Shown here: in pieces, positions 23,727-29,726 of the stretch | Layout: each line of letters opens with the position of its first letter | How positions within the stretch are numbered: position 1 is the first letter of the stretch | Assembly: GCA_044339595.1 (NCBI GenBank) | Contig: JBIIVF010000013.1 | Span: 1-29,726 of the forward strand | Length of the DNA stretch: 29,726 nt | From: CAZTGZ01 sp044339595 | Lineage (GTDB): Bacteria > Bacteroidota > Bacteroidia > NS11-12g > UBA9320 | Direction: 5' to 3' | The notes under the pieces: generated by a model | Database searches by the model: none | What the model was told of the DNA's origin: nothing | The model's input: only the letters and a program-made list of their open reading frames with translations | Translations under genes and position numbers: made by a program

Positions 23727-23734
23727 TACCTTGC
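23727..23734 (+). promoter_or_regulatory. weak -7 candidate of the giant surface-protein gene
   Basis: TACCTTGC resembles TAnnTTTG but lacks one T. It lies 24 nt before the TTG at 23759. Low confidence. Confidence 0.25.
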
Positions 23735-23758
23735 TCCGAACAATTGGGAATAAATTCA

Positions 23759-26700
23759 TTGACTAAACACTTTTTTAGAAGTTTTTTTAGATTATTCATC
23801 CTTTCTATGGTTTGTTATACCGCAGGAGTTGGAATAACTTATAGTCAAAGCAATAAAGTTAAAATTACACAAGGAGTTCCGGGAAATCTTCAGGTTTGCG
23901 GCAAATCCGATACCTTTAGTTTCGAATTGAGAAACATTACCATCGGAACCATTTCGGGCATCACAGCAGAACTTTCATTGCCCAACGGAATTCGTTATGA
24001 AGCAGGCAGTATTGTGTCTGGTGGGGCTACCGAATTAAATATATCCAATTTACAAAAACCGGTTTTTTCTGTATCCAATCTCGCCATTACGCAAGCCATT
24101 AGCATTCGGGTTCGTGTGACGGCCGATTGTAATGCTTTGACCACCTTGGGATCGGGTGGTTCCTTTATAAACAGAATCACAGCCATTTATACAGGAGGCA
24201 CCGATGCCGCCAACAGTGCCTCCTACACCGGCAAAATACCTTCCCTGGTTTTCAACAGCATCAGCAACAAATCATACACGGGAATCATTGGAGAAAAATT
24301 CACCCGAATCATTGAAATTAAAAATTTCGGAAATGGGCCGTTGCAAATGGTATCATTCGGACAAAAAAATGGAAGCGGTTTAAAATTACTCGGTACCTCC
24401 GGGGGGAAGACCATCATAAAAGGCGACAGTGCTTTTCACACTTTCGACACTGCACATTTTGCCAATTCAGGAAATAAGGACGGATGGCTTGATCCGAATG
24501 AATCTTTTTATATCTATGACACCATTGAAATTGGGGCTTGTGGTAATTTGCTCTCCAATTACTGGGTTAACTGGGGTTGTGGAGGAAAAACTTGCACCAT
24601 AAAATCTGAGATTGCCAACGTGATCATTAAGGCAGTCGCCCCTAATTTAGTCATCACCCCGACCACCGTCTGGCACAGTTGTTTCGGCGCGGATTCCGCT
24701 TTTTCAATGTCTTTGATGGTCATTAACCGTGGAAATGACAAAGCCAGAAATACAGTCATCGATATTTCTCAGGCCGTAAACACCACGTGGTATGATTTTC
24801 TGTATAGTAGAATCGACTCCAGCTCCATACGAGTGCGGAAAGGCAAGAATGGGAAAGACTCTGCGATTACACTCAGCAACCAACTCTATAACCGTAAAGA
24901 CGGCACCTGGGCTTGTTTGGGCAACAATCCTTTGGGAGGTTTTACCTGGAATTTACAAGAAGTGCAAGTGGGTGACACCCTCATTCTCAGCTGGAAAGTA
25001 TACACCTGTTGCATTTCTCAATGTAATACTACAAAATATATGGGTGGTTGGAGGTATGCGGGCACCTATTATGATCAATGTATGAATGCCACTACCATCA
25101 CTCAAACACAAGCTTGGGGTGGTCTAAGTCAAAGCTTTGCCGCTTCAAGTTTTACGCCGAGTGATATAGCCGACAAACAAGAAAAAACACTCATTTATAG
25201 CATCAGCAGTGCCGGTTTTTGGGGGCTCAATGGCAACAGCAAATTTGAAATAGATTTTATTCCGTCCAAAGGACTTGAACATTCTTTAAATGTTGATGAT
25301 TTTCTTTTTGAAGCCGCCAACGGAACTTTCTGGAAACCCTCGAATATCACCCAATATGGCGATACCGTTAGGGCAAAATTTAACTACAGTTCTATTTCGC
25401 TTACTCAGGCGGAGTTGCGCATCAAAGTAAAAGGAGCTTGTTCCGCCATCAGTGGAAGTCGATCTGTGCCTTATCAACTCAATTTATACTATACCCCAAA
25501 CCCATTGTGCAAAGAAAATTGCAAGCAGGCAATTTTTTGCACCAACGGCAGTATCCGGGTGCACTGTCCGGTAAGCTGTGGTGGCGGTATGAATTTTAAG
25601 AACTTTACGGTTGAACGCACAAGCTTCGGGCTTCCCGACAACAACAACGATGGTTTGCCTGATACTTCAGGGGTGTTGGATAAAAGCAAGATTAAGTCCT
25701 ATATAGCCATGTATTCCGACACCGTGCTTTCTACTTTTTCCGGGATTGTCACGCAAAGTGGGGCCACCTTTTTCTGGGATTACGGTTATGCCAAAAGCTA
25801 CGTTTTATATGGCAATTATCTCAGCGTTGTCAGTGCATCTATAGAAATTTACAGAGCACGAACCTTGCGTTTTTCATGTGATTCCGTAAAACATACCTCC
25901 ACAATTGCAGGAAATTACGGCACCTTTAATTTCGACTTTAGTAGAACCATCATTGGAACCAAAGGTTGTGCAGGCGCTTCCGGTTATCGCTTGGCCAGCG
26001 GTGATTCAGTTTGTTTAAAAGTAAAATATCTGGTTTCGACCAACACAGGTGGCGCCATGCTCGAGAGCAAATTCGATAATGAATTTTACATCAGCACGAT
26101 TCAAAATCCTACCGGAACCCAAAAAAGACAATGTGATACGTTTAACGGCAATTTTGTCATCGCCGGTTATTATTTCACCAATTATGGACAGGGCAATTAT
26201 ACTTTATCGGGATGCAGTAATCTGACCCTTTCCCAAAGTTACTATCTAAGTTTAGGACCATGTTGCGGAAATTATGCAGGGGGAAATCTATTTAGATATG
26301 AATACCGCAATTGGGCCAGGATTGCCAAGGGTGTGGTGTATTTACCGAAAGGTTATACATACGTCAGTGCGAACCTTTATTATTATCGAACCGCCGGTAC
26401 TCTAGGCATCAACACAGCTTATTACTCCTCGATACAACCACAAAATCCCAACAGCGATACATTGGTATTCGAAATGCGAAAATTTCATACTGACTCCGGT
26501 GGAAGTTTTTTTCCTTCAGATGATGGATTTCATGGTACACTGAACGTTACCGTAAAATCCAGTTGTGGCGTTACGCCCAATTTAAGTCAGAAAGTTCAAT
26601 ATGATATGGTATTTGATCAAAAAGGTTTCAAAATCAATACCCCCATCACGATACCCTCAGGTGCTCAAGATGATCAATTGATTTTTAATCGACCGGTGTT

Positions 26701-29700
26701 AAAGCTCAGCGCCGTAACCAATAAAATTCTTGCATCGAAAGATACCATTGAATGGATTATTCGCATAAACAATAGCGCAGCGGCCTCAGATGCTGCCTTT
26801 ACCTGGATATCCTCCATCCCGTCTAAAACAATCTCAATAACTTCTATCAAAGACCAAAAAACCGGATTGCCATTGCTGCTGAAAGGGGGGCTCTATCAGG
26901 CCGGACAAATAAAGGCCAATACTTATAGTGAGTACCTGGTCAGGGCCGTTTACAACTCTTGTAATTTCGATAGTCTTGAAATCAATGCCGGATGGGATTG
27001 CACCGGCTACCCTGACAGCATCATTCAATACGAATGTATCCGCGAAAAAGCCTATCTTTACCTCGAACCTGTACCCACGTTGTTGCAAAGCACCATCAAA
27101 GGGGTGACCGGAAAAATTGACTTATGCAGTAAAATCCCGATCGAAATAAGCATCACCAATACCGACGAGCCCAATGCCTATAATCTTCAAATGAACCTCG
27201 ACTTGCCGGAAGGGGTCATCATCTTAGATTCAGCACTTGAATACAAAATCCATCGCGATTCTTCCTTTAGAAAGCTCAATTATCCAACGCTTCAAACCGG
27301 CAATAACTGGCTTTTCAATCTTGCCGGTCAAATCAATGAATTACAAACCGGATTAAAAGGAGTGCTCGATAGCTTAAGAAAAACAATTGTCATTCGCATG
27401 TTTGTAGAAACAAATTGTGATTTCTCCTCCGGTTCCTTCATCCGGGTTTTGCCAAAAGGCAGCATAAAATGTGGAACACCGGTTAAGGCCGGAATTTCTA
27501 TCAGTAACCCGATTTTCATCAAGAATATAGTGGAGCCCTATTACAGTGATATCAAGCTGTTAACGGACACACTCAGACCGTGTTCAGAAAAAACAAGGCT
27601 ATCGTATAGGGTTATCTTTCTTGGGCCACAATCCACCGATACCGCAGACCGATTCAGATTTTATGTCCCGCAGGGATATCAAATTGATACCGCCTCCTTC
27701 ACCGAGATACTCAAAGCCCCGAATAGGACTCCTATTCTCGTTAATTTTAATGGAAGCTTAATCGCCGAATGGACTTTTCAGAAAGGCATGAAACCGGGTG
27801 ACTCCAGTCTTTTCGCATTTGACCTAGTTTCAAAGCAGCCATTTGCCGTTTGTGGTATAACCGGATTGCTCTCCCATGTGGCGGTGAAACAAGAAGCATT
27901 GTGTATTAAAGACAGCACCTTTTGCACCATCAATGTATCTACCGGCAGTAATTACACCGAAAAACAAACGGTTAAAGGGAGGATCAGTTTCACGGTTAAT
28001 TCCGCACAATCTGAAATGTTCATAGGTTCCTATGAAAAAACGACCATTTCAGGGATTTTGAAAAACTCCGGCGCTAAAATCAGCAATTGGCAAACCAAGA
28101 TATTTTTGATTGCCGACAGAAACAACAACCGCAAATTTGACGGGTCAGACACCATTTATGGCATGACTGTATATGATAGCTTGTTATCCGGCGAGGTGAA
28201 ATCGTTCGATTTTAATGCAACGGTGCGTGCAGAGGATATGTGCAAATTGCTCCTGATTGAAGATACATTAAATTGTGACTGCAGTCAGATTTGGTTAGAA
28301 ATGGACAAAGTTCAATTGAAGAATGCAGGTGCAGATACCCTCCTATGTTCCGGGATCTCGGCCAATATAGGACATTCCGGATTTGCCGGCTACAAATACA
28401 AATGGGCTCCCGTTTCCTATTTGAACAACGATACATCCTCTAGTCCCATTTTTAAATACAATAATTCCTTAACTGATACAGTGGTCGTTTCGATGCGTTT
28501 ACAAACAAACAGAGGCACCTGTAATTCTTCAGACACCCTGTCAGTGATGATATTACCAGCCATTCAATATGGGCTCGATGATTCAGTATTCTCTTGTAAA
28601 AAAGATACTGTTTTGATTGGAAATATCGCAAAAGGAGGCACCGGTACGTTAAAATATTTCTGGTATGGATCTTCCAACTTATTGAATCCGAACAATGCTT
28701 ATAGCAGAATATTTCCTGACTCGTCATCTTATTTTTATGTACGCATTCAAGACGGTGCCGGCTGCCGTATTGTTGATTCGATTAAAGCGGTAGTTACTCC
28801 AAAACCAGTTTCAGCTTTTAGTTTAGATCTGCCGTGTGAAAATACATTGCTCAATTTTAATGACCTCACTGACATGAAAACCGGCTCCGGAAATAGTCAA
28901 TTTTACCTGAACGGGGCACCTGTGAACAATGGAGAGTTTGCACTGAATTATCCATTCAATTTCAAGCTAAAAGTGGTGAGTATCAATCATCGCAATTGTG
29001 TCGATTCTATTGAAAAATCTTATCGTACGCTTCCGATTGGTCAGATTGATTTCAACATGAGTCCGGCTTGTGCTAAGAATTTAGTATCGTTTACCGCGAA
29101 TACCTTAATTCCGTTGGGCACTTATAAAAAATTCGAATGGGAGCTGGACACGTTTAGTTATGTCGGAAACTCCTTACAATTACTTTGGCCTGATACCGGC
29201 ATATATAGGGTTAGTCTGAAAGGAACAACAGATACCGGTTGTACCATCATAAAAGATAGTTTAATAGAATTTAAAGCTAAACCGACTGCGGTATTTGATG
29301 CCGGAAAAGCCTGTTTTGGCGACACCTTGAATATTTTTGCCCTGAATTTTCAGCGTACCGATTCATTTCAATGGCTGATCAATCAAACCGACAATTTTTC
29401 TGACAGCAGCTTATTATATCTGCAAACCAAGACAGACAGTCTCGATGTGAGATTGATGATCACAAACCAATTTGGTTGTAAGGATTCTGTGCGCGGAACG
29501 GTGGTCATTCATCCAAAACCATTGCTCAAATTTAATGGGGATACCTTATGCAATTACGAAGACTATATTCCCAACAATCAGAGCACTATTTCAAAAGGAA
29601 GCATTGCACAATATACCTGGAATACCGGTGATGGCATGAAGTATAACACAGCAGGGATTACACACCGATATGCGGATACCGGTTGGTATGAAGTGCGATT

Positions 29701-29726
29701 GAGAGCCCTGAGTGATCGTGGTTGTT
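23759..29726 (+). CDS. giant secreted surface protein with Ig/PKD-like repeats (3' end outside window)
   Basis: An open frame of at least 1989 codons with no stop to the window edge, so the protein is incomplete. TTG at 23759 gives a signal peptide (about 1-30: basic KHFFRSFFR, hydrophobic LFILSMVCYTAGVGI, then SQS). An in-frame TTG at 23744 or ATG at 23684 are alternatives with poorer signal peptides. Residues 31-1500 are Ser/Thr/Asn-rich beta-sandwich-like sequence with many Cys, resembling large Bacteroidota adhesin-type proteins; DNNNDGLPD (627-635) and DRNNNRKFDGSD (1453-1464) look like calcium-binding loops. From about 1518 come roughly 80-residue Ig/PKD-like modules (DTLLCSG...YKYKWAPVSYL), the last ending in YTWNTGDG and HRYADTGWYEVRLRA near 1948-1985. 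Such proteins usually end in a T9SS type B domain, here unseen. Role inferred as adhesion or gliding. Confidence 0.85.
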   Translation, partial: MTKHFFRSFFRLFILSMVCYTAGVGITYSQSNKVKITQGVPGNLQVCGKSDTFSFELRNITIGTISGITAELSLPNGIRYEAGSIVSGGATELNISNLQKPVFSVSNLAITQAISIRVRVTADCNALTTLGSGGSFINRITAIYTGGTDAANSASYTGKIPSLVFNSISNKSYTGIIGEKFTRIIEIKNFGNGPLQMVSFGQKNGSGLKLLGTSGGKTIIKGDSAFHTFDTAHFANSGNKDGWLDPNESFYIYDTIEIGACGNLLSNYWVNWGCGGKTCTIKSEIANVIIKAVAPNLVITPTTVWHSCFGADSAFSMSLMVINRGNDKARNTVIDISQAVNTTWYDFLYSRIDSSSIRVRKGKNGKDSAITLSNQLYNRKDGTWACLGNNPLGGFTWNLQEVQVGDTLILSWKVYTCCISQCNTTKYMGGWRYAGTYYDQCMNATTITQTQAWGGLSQSFAASSFTPSDIADKQEKTLIYSISSAGFWGLNGNSKFEIDFIPSKGLEHSLNVDDFLFEAANGTFWKPSNITQYGDTVRAKFNYSSISLTQAELRIKVKGACSAISGSRSVPYQLNLYYTPNPLCKENCKQAIFCTNGSIRVHCPVSCGGGMNFKNFTVERTSFGLPDNNNDGLPDTSGVLDKSKIKSYIAMYSDTVLSTFSGIVTQSGATFFWDYGYAKSYVLYGNYLSVVSASIEIYRARTLRFSCDSVKHTSTIAGNYGTFNFDFSRTIIGTKGCAGASGYRLASGDSVCLKVKYLVSTNTGGAMLESKFDNEFYISTIQNPTGTQKRQCDTFNGNFVIAGYYFTNYGQGNYTLSGCSNLTLSQSYYLSLGPCCGNYAGGNLFRYEYRNWARIAKGVVYLPKGYTYVSANLYYYRTAGTLGINTAYYSSIQPQNPNSDTLVFEMRKFHTDSGGSFFPSDDGFHGTLNVTVKSSCGVTPNLSQKVQYDMVFDQKGFKINTPITIPSGAQDDQLIFNRPVLKLSAVTNKILASKDTIEWIIRINNSAAASDAAFTWISSIPSKTISITSIKDQKTGLPLLLKGGLYQAGQIKANTYSEYLVRAVYNSCNFDSLEINAGWDCTGYPDSIIQYECIREKAYLYLEPVPTLLQSTIKGVTGKIDLCSKIPIEISITNTDEPNAYNLQMNLDLPEGVIILDSALEYKIHRDSSFRKLNYPTLQTGNNWLFNLAGQINELQTGLKGVLDSLRKTIVIRMFVETNCDFSSGSFIRVLPKGSIKCGTPVKAGISISNPIFIKNIVEPYYSDIKLLTDTLRPCSEKTRLSYRVIFLGPQSTDTADRFRFYVPQGYQIDTASFTEILKAPNRTPILVNFNGSLIAEWTFQKGMKPGDSSLFAFDLVSKQPFAVCGITGLLSHVAVKQEALCIKDSTFCTINVSTGSNYTEKQTVKGRISFTVNSAQSEMFIGSYEKTTISGILKNSGAKISNWQTKIFLIADRNNNRKFDGSDTIYGMTVYDSLLSGEVKSFDFNATVRAEDMCKLLLIEDTLNCDCSQIWLEMDKVQLKNAGADTLLCSGISANIGHSGFAGYKYKWAPVSYLNNDTSSSPIFKYNNSLTDTVVVSMRLQTNRGTCNSSDTLSVMILPAIQYGLDDSVFSCKKDTVLIGNIAKGGTGTLKYFWYGSSNLLNPNNAYSRIFPDSSSYFYVRIQDGAGCRIVDSIKAVVTPKPVSAFSLDLPCENTLLNFNDLTDMKTGSGNSQFYLNGAPVNNGEFALNYPFNFKLKVVSINHRNCVDSIEKSYRTLPIGQIDFNMSPACAKNLVSFTANTLIPLGTYKKFEWELDTFSYVGNSLQLLWPDTGIYRVSLKGTTDTGCTIIKDSLIEFKAKPTAVFDAGKACFGDTLNIFALNFQRTDSFQWLINQTDNFSDSSLLYLQTKTDSLDVRLMITNQFGCKDSVRGTVVIHPKPLLKFNGDTLCNYEDYIPNNQSTISKGSIAQYTWNTGDGMKYNTAGITHRYADTGWYEVRLRALSDRGC

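Noticed and set aside
23557..23766. 69-codon ATG frame between relA/spoT and the giant surface-protein gene
   Set aside because: It has no recognisable domain, overlaps the palindrome, the promoter candidate and the start of the large gene in another frame, and looks like chance coding in the spacer.
24559..28727. Several minus-strand frames of 60-90 codons and short plus-strand frames within the giant gene
   Set aside because: They are scattered, without signals or motifs, and lie opposite or inside a continuous 1989-codon frame with coherent domain structure.
1..29726. CRISPR arrays, tRNA/rRNA genes, insertion sequences, phage or defence genes
   Set aside because: I looked for regular direct repeats, cloverleaf and rRNA signatures, transposase, integrase and nuclease-defence motifs on both strands and found none that I could support.

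Overview
The window is a gene-dense stretch of a Bacteroidota chromosome. I would guess a Chitinophagia/Saprospiria/Sphingobacteriia-like lineage, but that rank is only an inference. The phylum call rests on several signals: C-terminal type IX secretion (T9SS) sorting domains, the phylum-type -7 box TAnnTTTG in front of many genes, almost no Shine-Dalgarno sequences, Bacteroidota-restricted families (an IPExxxVDY-type protein and a DUF2480 protein), and the menaquinone gene menB. No rRNA, tRNA, CRISPR array or insertion sequence is visible.

Layout. Positions 28-4996 (minus) hold a four-gene run: an Sfp-type 4'-phosphopantetheinyl transferase, an SDR oxidoreductase, a tandem VOC (glyoxalase-fold) protein and a T9SS-exported Asp-box beta-propeller. 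Diverging from it with only four bases between the start codons is a seven-blade WD40 protein that overlaps dcd (dCTP deaminase). Positions 6469-9313 (minus) are acpP-fabF-rnc followed by a CHAP-domain lipoprotein. Positions 9474-11841 (plus) are an IPExxxVDY-family gene, pyk and a DUF2480 gene, tightly packed. Positions 11842-12259 contain only a decayed T9SS tail. Then come a secreted coiled-coil/SPOR-like protein (minus), fumC, menB and a TPR protein (plus), a YciO/Sua5-family gene (minus) and a small four-helix membrane protein (plus). Positions 17644-23505 (minus) read relA/spoT, fur, purA, a RibD/DHFR-like reductase and sucC. The last 6 kb (plus) is the beginning of a very large secreted surface protein that runs off the window.

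How the genes fit together. Most are housekeeping: fatty acid synthesis (ACP, KAS II and possibly the PPTase), central carbon metabolism (pyruvate kinase, fumarase, succinyl-CoA synthetase), menaquinone, purine and pyrimidine nucleotides, stringent response, metal-dependent regulation and RNA processing. The accessory part is the cell surface: two T9SS-type proteins, one T9SS gene remnant and a cell-wall hydrolase-like lipoprotein.

I see no clear new defence, mobile or biosynthetic system. The best leads are the giant surface protein with a 14-bp palindrome upstream, the back-to-back TTG starts at about 5.0 kb whose promoters appear to lie inside each other's coding regions, and the general pattern of -7 boxes 9-22 nt before start codons, which predicts near-leaderless mRNAs.
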